A DNA stretch of 64,000 bases from Paralithodes platypus (Eukaryota > Arthropoda > Malacostraca > Decapoda > Lithodidae). This document shows, in pieces, positions 44,239 to 55,082 of this stretch. The stretch is from positions 7,509,565 through 7,573,564 of the forward strand of contig CM064552.1 of assembly GCA_032716605.1 (NCBI GenBank), given 5' to 3'. The notes under the pieces are model-generated. The model was given only the letters and a program-made list of their open reading frames with translations, was not told the DNA's origin and ran no database searches. How positions within the stretch are numbered: position 1 is the first letter of the stretch; each line of letters opens with the position of its first letter. A program made the position numbers and the translations under genes.

Positions 44239-44284
<46 letters not shown>
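44239..44284. repeat. (GT)n microsatellite
   Basis: About 44 bp of GT. Confidence 0.95.
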
Positions 44285-44289
<5 letters not shown>

Positions 44290-45130
44290 CATACTGGGAC
44301 CATCTTTTCTATTGATCTTGCTGTTGTTGATATCCTAGTCCGTGAAATAGATGTTAACTATATAATATATCAAGTACATTATTTGGTCAATTAAAAGAAA
44401 ATAGCTTACTCAAAGGTCAAAGATCAGTTTGATATAGATGTTATGATTGTACAATGATTATCCTGTTGACCAAAGTTTAACTATACAATCCTATTATGAA
44501 GGTCAAAGGTCAAAATTAATTTGATTATCATAAATATTAAACTGATGCACAAATACTCACCAAATGTAATCGAATTATCCGACATGCCATTGCAAAATTC
44601 ATGGAAAAAATCAATATCAAGGCCACATGTACAGTACAGGCCAAATGCTTAAGACAGTTTATTAACTTCTTTATTATTTATCAAAATGTCACCATTTGCT
44701 GACATATATATTTGCCCGGTTGGGTATGATGTTTTCTCTCCAAAGTGTGACAACTGCTCTCCTACTATATTTGTAATTATACAGTATATGAAATCAAGCC
44801 TTTTTTATGTATACCAAATTAAAGATTTCCAGATTCGATGACACAAGCGACAATCATCGTTTCAACAAAAAAATATATACCCGCAAGCTCGACCCCCCTC
44901 CGAGATTAATTGGTGCATATTTTGGTAGAAAAATATTACACATTTAAAAGTGGAAAGCAAAAGTTTCATATCTACAAATGAACGTTAGTTAGATAATTTA
45001 CATATTTTACACAAATAATTGACCAGGAGGGAACGACAGGAAAGAACTTGAATTCTTTAACTCACTGACGATTCGAGCTATGCAGAACCCATCTTTAAGG
45101 ATTTCCCTTCTCCTTAATATAAAATGAAAA
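44290..45130. other. Unassigned AT-rich sequence
   Basis: No ORF above about 50 codons and no recognisable repeat. The motif AAAGGTCAAAGRTCA recurs twice (about 44415 and 44502). Confidence 0.4.
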
Positions 45131-45144
45131 GGTTGAGTACCCTT

Positions 45145-45325
45145 ATCACATCGTGGTAGAGTTGGTTAAAGCATGGACAATCCTCCTGACTGTCGGTGGC
45201 TCGAGCCCCACTGAGAGTATAAAAACATTTAGTAGCTCACATGTATTGGTAGATATACTTAAAGATAATAATAAAATAATAACAATAATAATTACAACAA
45301 TAACAATAATATTAATAATAGTGTG
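45145..45325 (+). mobile_element. tRNA-derived SINE with AAT-rich tail
   Basis: TCGTGGTAGAGTTGGTTAAA (A-box-like) and GGTGGCTCGAGCCCCAC (B-box-like) lie 40 bp apart, followed by an (AATA/AATAAT)n tail to about 45320. No closed acceptor stem, so this is a SINE and not a tRNA gene. Confidence 0.5.
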
Positions 45326-45384
45326 TATAAAGGTGGTCAGATAGGGTGTGATGACGGCTGACAATTCTTCTTTACGTAAACTGA

Positions 45385-45760
45385 TTAAGGGGGCCCAATT
45401 CGCTTTTTTCTCTTTCTCTCCCTCTCTCTTTGGCTTGTATCCATTCGGCCCCATTCAGTCTAGTGTTTTAAGACGCTTACTCCCATCCAGGTGTCAATAT
45501 TTTCCTGGCGAGCGGTAGCGAGCCAGTATATATGTATATTTGTTTTGATAGCAAGCTAAATTTGTACATTTTTCGATAGAAAAATTTCTCCGGCGAAGCC
45601 GGATTTCTCCATACATACTGGCTCGCTATCGCTCGCCAGGATAAAATCGACACCTGGATGGGGATAAATGTCTTAAAACAGTTGGCTAAATGGGGCCGAA
45701 TGGATACAAGCCTAAGACAGAGGGAGAGAAAGAGAAAAAAAGCGAGGTGACCCCCCTTAA
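45385..45760. mobile_element. Foldback family A-prime, complete
   Basis: TTAAGGGGGCCCAATTCGCT at the left and GCGAGGTGACCCCCCTTAA at the right. The left arm (45389-45531) and right arm (about 45618-45756) are inverted copies over about 140 bp: GGCTTGTATCCATTCGGCCC pairs with GGGCCGAATGGATACAAGCC, and GGCGAGCGGTAGCGAGCCAG with CTGGCTCGCTATCGCTCGCC. The centre holds TCTCCGGCGAAGCCGGA. The whole element could fold into one long hairpin. Confidence 0.8.
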
Positions 45761-45884
45761 CAAAAGAGGAAGCGCCAGCTTTTATTAGTCCCAACAGTCA
45801 GCCAGTCAGCCAGTCAGCCAGTCATGGGCTCATCCTCGCCTGTCTGTCTGTACTATCCTTGAACCCTGACACCATATACTTAAC

Positions 45885-46335
45885 CCTTACAATGCGGTGG
45901 TAGTTGTAATTTGTATTTTTTAGTTTCCTCCCAAAACCTCCATCAAGCTTTTTTAACGTCGTTCTCAACACCAATAACACCCCAACTGAAATTAATGAAA
46001 GCATGTGATTCTCCCAGGATTCGAACCTAGGATATCACATACAGAAGTTACACGCTCTAACCATTAATAGATACCCCCTTCACGATAATTTTTTACGTTT
46101 TTCAATAGAAAAATGTCCCGGCGGTCCTCCTAAATTACAGGCTCACTATCACTCGCCAGGAAAAAAATCAACACCTAAATGGCACGAAAGGTCTTAGTAA
46201 TGAAAAAAAAAGGGGCAAAAAATCTAAAATCGACAAAATAATAAATAATGGGCCGAACATCTTAAAATCTAAAAACTAATGGGGCTAAGCATGAGGGGGA
46301 AGGAGGGCCAAAAACCTCAACCATCTCCCCTTTAC
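45885..46335 (-). mobile_element. Family A element interrupted by a tRNA-like SINE
   Basis: Reverse-order A landmarks (CTCCATCAAGCTTTTTT; then GATAATTTTTTACGTTTTTC, GCTCACTATCACTCGCCAGG, GGGGCTAAGCATGAGGG). Ends ACCATCTCCCCTTTA. About 115 bp in the middle is foreign. Confidence 0.65.
45955..46072 (-). other. tRNA-like SINE head inside family A
   Basis: On the minus strand ATGGTTAGAGCGTGTAACTT (A-box-like) and GGTTCGAATCCTGGGAG (B box) flank a degenerate anticodon region. It separates two halves of the family A copy. Confidence 0.5.
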
Positions 46336-46401
46336 CCCTTCAGCAGGATGACGCCTTTGTTTACCTTTTACCCTGGCTAACATCAGACGATTTTATGCAG
46401 C

Positions 46402-46771
46402 TTAAGGGGAGATGGGCCGTTTTTCAGGTCCCCTTTCTCCCTCGTGCTAAGTTAAGCCCCATTTGTTTTGAGATTATAAGACGTGCGACCCATTAGTTAG
46501 TCGATTTTAACACCTTTCGTCCCATTTCGTTGTCAATTTTAAGAACTTTCGTGCCATTGAGGCGTCGATTTTTTCCTGGCGAGCGATAGCGAGCCTGAAA
46601 TTTTAAGAGGAACCGGCCTTCGGCCAGGAAATTTTTCTACCGAAAAATGTACAAATTTATCTAGGGTCTAGGGAGTGTTTTTTTAAAGCTTGATGGAGGT
46701 TTAGCGAGAAAACTAAGAAATAAAGGAATAATTGAAATAACGTAACAAAAAATGGGGCCATCTCCCCTTAA
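46402..46771 (+). mobile_element. Family A element, complete
   Basis: TTAAGGGGAGATGGGCCGTT at the left and GGGGCCATCTCCCCTTAA at the right, 370 bp. The interior has all landmarks (GGAACCGGCCTTCGGCCAGG; ACCGAAAAATGTACAAATTT; AAGCTTGATGGAGG). This is the clearest copy for defining the termini. Confidence 0.85.
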
Positions 46772-46982
46772 CCACCTTCTGTACCGGCGACGTCTTTTTC
46801 ATTTGACTGTAGCTATATTTGGACGATTTTGTGCAGTTTAAGAAGGATCTGTGGTAGTAAAAAGGGTTGAGTGAGATAGTTCGAAGCCTGTTAATTGATG
46901 GAGGCCCTTTTTAAGCTGAATAAATCGTCTAATAGTAGCCAGAATAAAGTGAAAACAACGACATCGGTACTGAAAGGGTTAA
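46768..46982. mobile_element. Family B element sharing TTAA with family A
   Basis: TTAACCACCTTCTGTACCGG at the left, ATCGGTACTGAAAGGGTTAA at the right. Its first TTAA is the last TTAA of the preceding A copy. Confidence 0.8.
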
Positions 46983-46995
46983 GATGGTCCATGTT

Positions 46996-47393
46996 GTATA
47001 TATATGTATGTATGTATGTATCAATGTATTTATGTATGTATGTATGTATGTATGTATGTATCTAAGTATCAATGTATGTATGTATGTTGTATGTATGTAT
47101 ATATGTATGTATGTATGTATTTATGTATGTATGCATCAATGTATGTATGTATGTTGCATGTATGTATTTATGTATGTATGTATTTATGTATGTATGTATG
47201 TATGTATGTAAGTATCAATGTATGTTGTGTGTATGTATATATGTATGTATGTATGTATCAATGTATGTATGTATGTATGTTGTATGTATGTATATATGTA
47301 TGTATGTATGTATATATGTATGTATGTATGTATATTATGTATGTATGTATGTATGTATCAATGTATGTATGTTGTATGTATGTATGTATGTAT

Positions 47394-47396
<3 letters not shown>
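46996..47396 (+). repeat. (GTAT)n microsatellite
   Basis: About 400 bp of GTAT with CAAT/TTAT interruptions, giving MYVCMYVC frames that are not genes. A second block lies at 47956-48111. Confidence 0.95.
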
Positions 47397-47430
<34 letters not shown>

Positions 47431-47750
47431 CCAACTTACTTCCTCTCGGGCATAGGCTGAGAGCCTTAACATTCACCGCTTTACAATGAACAGTGAAGCC
47501 CGTGAGGTCTTGTTCCAGTCTAGGGAGTGAGACATGTGAAGCACGTAGAGTACAACGAGCACCTGCCATCTTGCCTTCACATGGGGCACGGTGCTCACTC
47601 ATGGCCTGAAACGACCCCATCTCTGAAGCCACCTCGTTCCCGTGCTTCACTGTCTCACCCACTACACTCGGACTCTCACACTTACACACACACAACGCCA
47701 CCTGTTGAGCAGATAACTCACCAGGCATTGCACCCCTGTAGCATATTTTG
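47397..47750 (-). mobile_element. Poly(A)-tailed retroposon, copy 2
   Basis: The minus strand runs from GTTATCTGCTCAACAGGTGG to CCTATGCCCGAGAGGAAG, then a ~34-base poly(A) (poly-T at 47395-47430 on plus). It is related to 1300-1572 with a ~90-bp insertion. The tail abuts the GTAT repeat. Confidence 0.65.
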
Positions 47751-47829
47751 AATATGGGAATATTCATACAGTGCTATTTAATCAGGGAACAATGAGGGTA
47801 TTTTATTGACGTTTCGGTGGGCTTGTGGT

Positions 47830-47955
47830 AATGCACTGATACCAGGTACAGCACAAATTCCATCCCAATAATATCTTCCCATTGATACATCGGGATTTGA
47901 ACCCGGGACCTTTGGATTACCAGGCCAGTGGCAAGACCACTCCACCACACCTCCC
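47830..47955 (-). mobile_element. tRNA-derived SINE
   Basis: On the minus strand GGTGTGGTGGAGTGGTCTTG (A box), GGTAATCCAAAGGTCCC and GGTTCAAATCCCG (B box) form a well-spaced tRNA-like head at about 47880-47952. A body continues to about 47830. The 3' part is not tRNA-like. Confidence 0.6.
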
Positions 47956-48159
47956 CTATGTATGTATGTATGTATGTATGTATCAATGTATGTATGTATG
48001 TATGTAAGTATCAATATATGTATGTATGTATGTATGTATGTTGTATGTATGTATATATGTATGTATGTAAGTATGTATGTATGTATCAATGTATGTATGT
48101 ATGTATGTATGTAGGCCTACTTTTCGTCAATCTACAGCCTTTGTAAGTTATTGATATAT

Positions 48160-48460
48160 GTGTTATTATTGTTATTAGTGTTATTAGTGTGTTATTATCG
48201 TTATTAGTGTTATTTATTGTTATTATTGTTATTAGTGTTATTAGTGTGTTATTATCGTTATTAGTGTTATTTATTGTTATTAGTGTTATTAGTGTGTTAT
48301 TATCGTTATTAGTGTTATTTATTGTTATTAGTGTTATTAGTGTGTTATTATCGTTATTAGTGTTATTTATTGTTATTAGTGTTATTAGTGTGTTATTATC
48401 GTTATTAGTGTTATTTATTGTTATTAATGTTATTTGTGTTGTTATTGTTTTCATTGTTAT
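48160..48460 (+). repeat. 48-bp minisatellite
   Basis: About five copies of a 48-bp unit made of GTTATTAGT, GTGTTATTATCG and TTATTTATT segments. It appears as repeating ~16-residue frames on both strands because 48 is divisible by three. Confidence 0.9.
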
Positions 48461-48636
48461 TTGAGTTATTGATTATACTATTGTTATGAGTGTGATATGT
48501 TTGGTTATTATTTATTTATGTTATTATTGTTATTAGTGTCATTCTCGTTACTAGTGTTATTACTGATAATATTATTTGTATTAGTGTTATTAGTATCGAA
48601 CGTATCGGTGTGTGAAGATTAAATTATAGGTTTCCT

Positions 48637-49006
48637 TTAAGGGGGAATGGGCCGGTTTTCTGGACTACTTTCTCCCTCGTGTTTAGCCCCATCAGTTTTC
48701 AGATGTTAAGATGTTTGCCCTATTAGTTAGTCGACTTTAAGACCTTTCACCCCATTTCTTCGTCAATATTTAGACCTTTCGTGCTATTTAGGTGTCGATT
48801 TTTCCCCTGGCGAACAATAGTGAGCCTGTAATGTTGGAAGAACTGGCCTTCGGCCGGGACATTTGTCTACCGAAAAATGTACAAATTAATCTAGAAGGGG
48901 GATCTAATGGATGTTTTTTTTAAATGTGATGGAGGTCTAGGGAGGAAACTAGAAAAATAATGAATACATGCAAAAATTGCCCACAAAATGAACCATCTCC
49001 CCTTAA
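48637..49006 (+). mobile_element. Family A element, TTAA-flanked
   Basis: TTAAGGGGGAATGGGCCGG at the left, AACCATCTCCCCTTAA at the right. Full A interior with CTGGCCTTCGGCCGGG. Confidence 0.8.
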
Positions 49007-49025
49007 TACACCTGTGGCAATGCAA

Positions 49026-49029
49026 GTCA

Positions 49030-49076
<47 letters not shown>
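49026..49076. repeat. (CT)n microsatellite
   Basis: About 50 bp of CT/TC. Confidence 0.95.
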
Positions 49077-49078
<2 letters not shown>

Positions 49079-49247
49079 CCCAAATTATAAATATTCCTAA
49101 CATGCATTTCATTATTCTTATCCTCACCAATTAACTCGAGAGTGAATACTGATGAACATGATAAAAGATTATTTGAATTAGTATTTAGGAGCAATTATCC
49201 AATATTAAATTTTTTCTCTTGATAAAATATGTAGTCCTTGAAGATAA

Positions 49248-50459
49248 TTGCATATCATGCATGTGTGTACGTGTGTGTTTGTGTGTTTAAGTATTAGTGT
49301 GGGTGTGTGGGTGTGCGCGCAATTACGTGTGTGTGTGCGTCTATTTGTGTTTAAGTATTCGTATGTGTGTGTTTATTTTATGTTTTGTCCGGATTGTTTT
49401 CTTTTAACTGAGTATATATATATATATATATATCCACGGATATCCACCCCCGGCAGGGTTGGGTCATTGACACAGGGCCCTCCCGGTCGTCATCATGCGA
49501 TTGTGTCAAGAGCATTGCAACGTCCCAAAGCTGCTCGTCGGTGCAGCTTTTTCTTTAGAAATATAAGGGGACTTCACTCTAACATCAATTCTGTACACCA
49601 ATTTCTTCAAGCAGAATCTCCTACTCTCCTTTCTTTGACAGAGACTCAAGTAACATCCACATCTGACACGTCTAGATTTAATTTTCCAGGTTATCAACTG
49701 CTCCAAAATTTCAGACCTAAAGGAGGTGTATGTTGCTTCGCAAAATCTGAAATTGCCCTGGAGGAGGTTACTAGTTTCAATTGTCCCTATTTTGATTATT
49801 CTATATACAAATTAATTTCTGCTGGTAAATTTAAATACATATGTTGCATTTACCGTTCCCCAAATACTCCTCCAGAGCAAAGTCTTTTTGATTCTCTGTC
49901 CTCACAACTCAGTGTCCTCAACTTAAATGCTTCTTCTGAAATCACTGTGTTGGGTGATTTTAATGTCCATAATGTTGAATGGCTCACTCATTCAGCCAGG
50001 ACTGATGATGCTGGTCTTGAATGTGAGCTATTTGCAGACTCATTTAATCTCACTCAACTAGTCAACCAACCCACCCGTGTACCAGATAATCCTAATCATA
50101 ATTCCCACCTACTGGACTTATTGTTAACAACCAATTCAGAAAATTATGATGTTACAGTGAGGTCCCCGCTTGGATCTTCTGATCACTGTCTGATACAGGC
50201 CACCTGTCTATCACCTACCACACCTTCCCACTCTGAACCTGTTTTGGTGACTAAATGGCATTACGATAGGGCAGACTGGGAGGGTCTTCAAGGTTTCTTT
50301 ATTGATATTCCCTGGACCTCTTTCTTTTCTAATGATGCACACTCCACCTTGAGCCACATACAAGATTTTGTAAAAATTGGAATGGAAACTTTTATTCCTC
50401 ATCAAAAGTACAGTAAAAGATCTAATTCACCTAAATGGTTTGACCATAATTGTGGCTAG
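49248..50459 (+). pseudogene. LINE endonuclease
   Basis: 403 codons, of which the first ~65 are GT/TA microsatellite. True similarity starts near residue 97: FFFRNIRGLHSNINSV (catalytic Asn), LSLTETQV (catalytic Glu), then CCIYRSPNTPPEQS, LGDFNVHNVEW, NSHLLDLLLT and LGSSDHCLI (SDH). It would be an APE-type endonuclease nicking DNA to start target-primed reverse transcription. It ends at PKWFDHNCG with a stop created by a frame change; the linker continues at 50455 in another frame. Confidence 0.85.
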
Positions 50460-50748
50460 AGTAACTGAACAAAAAGCAATAGCCTACAATGCATACACAA
50501 GATCAAAAACACATGAAGCCTTTAATTACTTTAGAAACATCAGAAATCATGCCAAAACTGTATTAAACCTAACTAAATCAAACTTTCTCCACAAGCAGGC
50601 AAATAAACTTCTAAATAATCCAAATGATAACACAATATTTTGGTCTACTCTTAACTCATTCAAATCCAACTTCACTACTGCTTCATCCATTCCACCATTA
50701 AAATCTCCGACTGGCAATCTTGTAAATGACCCACGAGGTAAAAGCTAA
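50440..50748 (+). pseudogene. LINE linker region
   Basis: Reading ARVTEQKAIAYNAYTRSKTH, then FNYFRNIRNHAKTVLNLTKS, KQANKLLNNP and FWSTLNSFKS. This is the helical linker between endonuclease and RT in Jockey-type ORF2. The frame is lost after NDPRGK, where the RT frame (50726 on) takes over. Confidence 0.8.
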
Positions 50749-51643
50749 CCTTCTTGCGGATATTTTCTCCACCAACTCAACCTTAGATGAAATAAATCAA
50801 GATGTCCCTGTACTTAATTTTAATTCGCCTGAAATTCCCTCACTTAAGATCCACACCAGACATGTCAAAACTATTTTGCAGAATCTCTCAGTAGATAAGG
50901 CTCCTGGTCCAGATGAAATTCCTCCAATAGTACTAAAGAATTGCTCCTTGGTGCTCGCTCCTGTATTGGCAAAAAATTTCCGTCTATGTACTCATACCTC
51001 ATGCTTCCCAGTACCCTGGAAAGAAGCAAACATCCATCCAGTTCCTAAAAAAGGTGCCTCTTCAGATCCATCAAACTACAGACCAATAGCTATAACTTCC
51101 ACTCTTGGTAAAGTCTTTGAAATTATATTAAATAATCACATAATTAAGCATCTTGAGAATAATAAATTAATCAGTGATAGGCAATATGGTTTTAGACGAT
51201 GTCGATCAACTGCAGACATTCTTTGCCTTCTTACGCATCAAATCAACCAAGCTACAGACCAACATGGTGAAACACATACAATAGCACTGGATATATCAAA
51301 GGCATTTGATAGAGTCTGGCATCAATCCTTATTGTCGAAGATGTCACACTACGGCCTTGCATCATTAGTTCCACTAATTTCTTCTTATCTTCATAACAGA
51401 AAAATATGTGTAATGGTAGATGGCCTTTATTCTCAATTTCACTCAATAAATGCTGGTGTTCCCCAGGGATCAGTTTTGGCCCCAACTCTGTTCCTCATTC
51501 ATATCAATGATCTCATATCTACCACTCATAATCCAATACATTCCTATGCAGATGACTCAACACTCCACAGTTCCTTCACATTTACCAATTCTTTCACCCA
51601 ACCCGATCTTATAAATTCAAAAAAAGCACTGCAATTTCTCTGA
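50726..51643 (+). pseudogene. LINE reverse transcriptase, copy 1
   Basis: 305 codons. NLSVDKAPGPDEIPPIVLKN, PWKEANIHPVPKKGASSDPS, NYRPIAITSTLGK, YGFRRCRSTADILCLLTHQI, motif A ALDISKAFDRVWH, NAGVPQGSVLAPTLFLIHIN and the catalytic YADD at 274-277. It ends in LINSKKALQFL because this copy lacks one base at about 51623 relative to copy 2, where the same frame continues. Confidence 0.88.
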
Positions 51644-52395
51644 ACCAGGACCATTCTAGAATTGAAGAATGGGGACAAAAGAATCTAGTTTCCTTTAATG
51701 CACAGAAAACCAAGTACATTCAATTTTCTAACCGACAGAATCTCACTGACTCCCATATAATTTTTAATGATGTAAATATTCCCACTTCCCCTAGTATTGA
51801 CATTCTCGGTGTAACATTAACTACTAACTTGAGCTGGACACATTATGTTAGAAGCATTGCTAAGAATGCCTCTAAAAAACTGGGACTCCTGTACAGAGTT
51901 CGAGAATTCTTCACTGACGAGCAGTTGGCCGTAATATATAAAAGTCATGTGCGTTCTCAGATGGATTACTGTTCACCTCTGTGGAGTGGAAGTGGAGTGG
52001 TTGCATTGAGGCAGTTGGACAAAATTCAAAATAAAGCTATTAGATTAATCAATAACCCTACAATCACACAGGACCTTCCTACATTATCCATACGAAGAAA
52101 CGTTGCATCCCTTGCATTATTCTACAGATATTTTCACAGCAATTGTTCCGAGGAACTTGCTTCAATTGTGCCGCCTCTCCACATCTTTTCCCGTAGAACT
52201 AGGGCAGCCGAGAGCGCCCATGAATTTACACTTTCTCCTCCACAATGCAGAACTTCTGCTTATCAAAATTCATTTATCCCTAGAACTACTACTCTTTGGA
52301 ATTCACTTCCCTCGAATTGCTTTCCACTAACTTACAATCTACAAATGTTTAAATCCAGTTGTTACAAACATTTTATGAATGGAGGATGCCTTTAG
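51640..52395 (+). pseudogene. LINE reverse transcriptase thumb and C-terminus, copy 1
   Basis: In this frame the reading resumes after the 51623 break (LNQDHSRIEEWGQKNLVSFN). It runs through SIDILGVTLTTNLSW, YKSHVRSQMDYCSPLWSGSG, LDKIQNKAIRLINNP, LSIRRNVASLALFYRYFHSN and TTTLWNSLPSNCF to a stop at 52393-52395. Copy 2 has its own frame breaks in this interval, and this copy is intact there. Confidence 0.85.
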
Positions 52396-52452
52396 GCACA
52401 TGGACCTTTTTGTTTTATCTGTGTTTTTCCTTCCTCCGTTCATTGTCTCTTA

Positions 52453-52459
<7 letters not shown>

Positions 52460-52504
<45 letters not shown>

Positions 52505-52530
52505 GGTATATATATATATATATATATATA

Positions 52531-52566
<36 letters not shown>
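52460..52566. repeat. (TA)n microsatellite
   Basis: TA runs broken by ACGG and CTC. GA (52607-52625) and GT (52627-52653) runs follow. The counterpart lies at 56637-56743. Confidence 0.9.
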
Positions 52567-52622
52567 CTTTGTTATGTACAGTAAATCCATATATTTTTAG
52601 GTGAGTAGAGAGAGAGAGAGAG

Positions 52623-52660
<38 letters not shown>

Positions 52661-52700
52661 GTAGAGTTCGTGCCTACTTATGTATGGTATACTCATTTAC

Positions 52701-53035
52701 TTAAGAGGGTGGTATAGTCGCTATTTCTGGACTCCTTTCTCCCTCATGTTTAACACAGTTTTGAGATTGTAAGATTCCATTAGTTTGGCGATTGTAGACC
52801 CTTCGCCCCATTTCGTTGTCAACTATAAGATCTTTCGTGCCATTTAGTTGTCGAATTTTTCCTGGCGAGCGATAGCGAGCCTGTAATTTTAGAAGGAAAC
52901 GAAAAATATACAAATCTATCTTGAAAGGGGGTCTAGGGAATATATGTTTAGCTTGATGGAGGTCTAGCTAAGAAACTCAAAATTGAATAAATAAATCTAT
53001 ACATAGACCAAAAACCAAGCACTCTACCCCCTTAA
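52701..53035 (+). mobile_element. Family A element (GAGGGTGGTATAGTCG variant)
   Basis: TTAAGAGGGTGGTATAGTCG at the left, GCACTCTACCCCCTTAA at the right. Shares subfamily termini with 2055-2429. Its last TTAA is the first TTAA of the next element. Confidence 0.75.
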
Positions 53036-53378
53036 GGGGAGATATCCACTTGAGGGATTTTTTTCTTGACCCCTTTCGCCCTCATGTTTAGCCCCACTGC
53101 TTTTGAGATTTTAACCACGTTCGCCCCATTATTTTGACGATTTTAAGAACTTTCAACCCATTTTTGTCAATGTTAAGACCTTTCGTGCCATTTAGGTGTC
53201 GATTTTATCCTGGCGAGAGCGATTAGCGAGCCTGTAATATAAGAGGAAACCGGCTTTCAGCCGGGACATTTTCTTTCTACGCGAAAAATGTACAAATCTA
53301 TCTTGAAAGAGGGTCAAGGGGGTGAAATTTTAAGATTGCTGGAGGAGTAGGAAAACAAACTAAAAAACCTCCCCTTAA
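53032..53378 (+). mobile_element. Family A element sharing TTAA with its neighbour
   Basis: TTAAGGGGAGATATCCACTT at the left, AAACCTCCCCTTAA at the right. Standard A interior. Confidence 0.8.
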
Positions 53379-53501
53379 CAACCATATGTCTTACTTTGCA
53401 GACCAGGAAAATTATACACAAAATTATCGTGGTCTCACTTCATTTTATTCACACGACCCAAAAGCCCGATTATGGAGAACACTATCGTCTATTCACTGTG
53501 A

Positions 53502-53836
53502 TTAAGGGGAGATTTCCACTTAAGGGATTTTGTTCTGGACCCCTTTCCCCCTCATGTTTAGCCCCATTGCTTTTGAGATTTTAAGACGTTCGCCCTAGTA
53601 GTTTGGACATTTAAGACATTCTGCCCCATTTCTGTCAATTGTAAGACCTTTCGTGCCATTAAGGTGTCGATTTTTTCCTGGCGAGCGATAGCGAGCCTGT
53701 AATTTAAGAGCAACCGGCCTCCGGCCTGGACATTTTTCTACCGAAAAATGTACAAATTTTATCTTGAAAGGGGGTCTAGGGGTGTAATTTTAAGCTTGAT
53801 GAAAACGTAGGGAACAAACTAAATACCTCCCCTTAA
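53502..53836 (+). mobile_element. Family A element
   Basis: TTAAGGGGAGATTTCCACTT at the left, AAATACCTCCCCTTAA at the right. Very similar to 27571-27909. Confidence 0.8.
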
Positions 53837-53839
53837 GGT

Positions 53840-54466
53840 CGCACATCCTGACCAATAACCTCTGTAAAGCCGGTATCACACGAGTGTTTTTTCCTTCAAC
53901 ATTTATCCTCAACACTGGTCTGGCCCAATGTTATGAGGTCAACATTTAATATATTTGTTGTCACCTAAATTCATATATCACCAGTCTAGTTTCCGATACC
54001 AGTGCAACATATGCCAGAAATGTTACCAGCATTTTTTTGATTATCGAACGTTGACTATAAAAGCTCTCGTGTGATACCGGGTTAACTCAAGAAAGGCTTG
54101 TTATCAGTTCTGTGTTTGTTGTTGTTTCTTTGTCACTGGTTGTATCATGTTTGTATTTCATTGTTACACTTATATTTTCTCTTCCAGGGTATATATATAT
54201 CTTTATATTTACGTTTCACACTTTAGAACATTGTTACCAGTTAATTATTTTTGTGTGTGTATTTGTTTTGATTATTTGTGTTTCTTTCACCAGTTACCCC
54301 ATTTTTATTTGTCATTGTTTTACTTATAGTGATACCGTTTTGTTTTCACTATTTGCATATTTTCTTTCACGTTCATTTTCCCGGTAATTGTGGTAAGACG
54401 TTTTCCCACTGTGCTGCAATTAGTTTTCCATATTGTATTGTCCTGTTTTTTTTTGTTTTCAATTCT

Positions 54467-54498
<32 letters not shown>

Positions 54499-54982
54499 GT
54501 TGCCATCTATCTCTGTCCGTATAAGGCTAATATATATTTTTTTTTTTTTTTTTTTTTATTGTTTCTTGTTTTTTATAACTTTTCTTGTAATTGTAATGTC
54601 ATATTTATATTTGTTTTTCTAAAGTAAGATCATTTGTTTTCCTAAGGTAAGTTCATTTCAACCTCCTATCTATCTATCTATATATTTATTTATTACCATA
54701 TTTGCCGTTATCGATCCTGTTAATTATCATTATACAATATTGTTTACTATAAGTCGAAGAAACGATTTCAATTAGCTCAAGAAGGATAGGCGAAGTTGAT
54801 TGGTCTCAAAAATCCCATTATGTTTATCTCACAACACAATTAAAATCACCACTCTAATATCATTACTACTATTTCACATACACTTTAAAATTTATATTAC
54901 ATAATTTCTCACTGTCAGGAATTACAATATGGCCATCAAGGTATTACTAAACCTTATAACTTAATCTAGTTAATTGTATGAG
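53840..54982. other. Non-coding tail with poly-T runs
   Basis: Contains the inverted pair CCGGTATCACACGAGTG (53872) / TCTCGTGTGATACCGG (54065), bounding a ~210-bp foldback-like segment. T-runs follow at 54472-54497 and 54538-54557. Short Phe-rich frames here are not genes. Confidence 0.5.
53872..54081. mobile_element. Short TIR element (CCGGTATCACACGAG ends)
   Basis: CCGGTATCACACGAGTGTTT at the left is inverted at the right as AAGCTCTCGTGTGATACCGG. About 210 bp, no coding potential. The counterpart lies at about 58031-58240. Superfamily not assigned. Confidence 0.65.
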
Positions 54983-55082
54983 NNNNNNNNNNNNNNNNNN
55001 NNNNNNNNNNNNNNNNNNNNNNNNNNNNNNNNNNNNNNNNNNNNNNNNNNNNNNNNNNNNNNNNNNNNNNNNNNNNNNNNNN
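54983..55082. other. Assembly gap (100 N)
   Basis: Exactly 100 N, the conventional size for a scaffold gap of unknown length. It lies between two copies of the same sequence. Confidence 0.98.

Larger units (their letters stand above)
49434..52460 (+). mobile_element. Jockey-like LINE, copy 1
   Basis: Plus-strand element with endonuclease (49500-50220), linker, RT (50730-51700) and C-terminal domain to a stop at 52393-52395. A short 3' region and an A/TA repeat at 52451 follow. The 5' side begins after a (TA)n at 49416-49432, with no ORF1. Frame changes near 50455, 50740 and 51623. The portion from 50903 is present again at 55083-56640. Confidence 0.88.
50903..54982 (+). repeat. Left copy of a ~4.07-kb duplicated segment
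   Basis: From CCTGGTCCAGATGAAATTCC to TTAATTGTATGAG at the edge of the N gap. The same sequence, with scattered small indels, occupies 55083-59131. It includes LINE RT, microsatellites, three family A elements and the poly-T-rich tail region. Confidence 0.9.

Noticed and set aside
46984..47489. Cys/Met/Tyr-rich ORFs
   Set aside because: Read-through of (GTAT)n and a poly-T run.
54112..54627. Phe/Tyr/Val-rich ORFs that look like membrane proteins
   Set aside because: T-rich non-coding sequence with poly-T runs; the duplicate at 58271-58781 has shifted frames, so no coding constraint.
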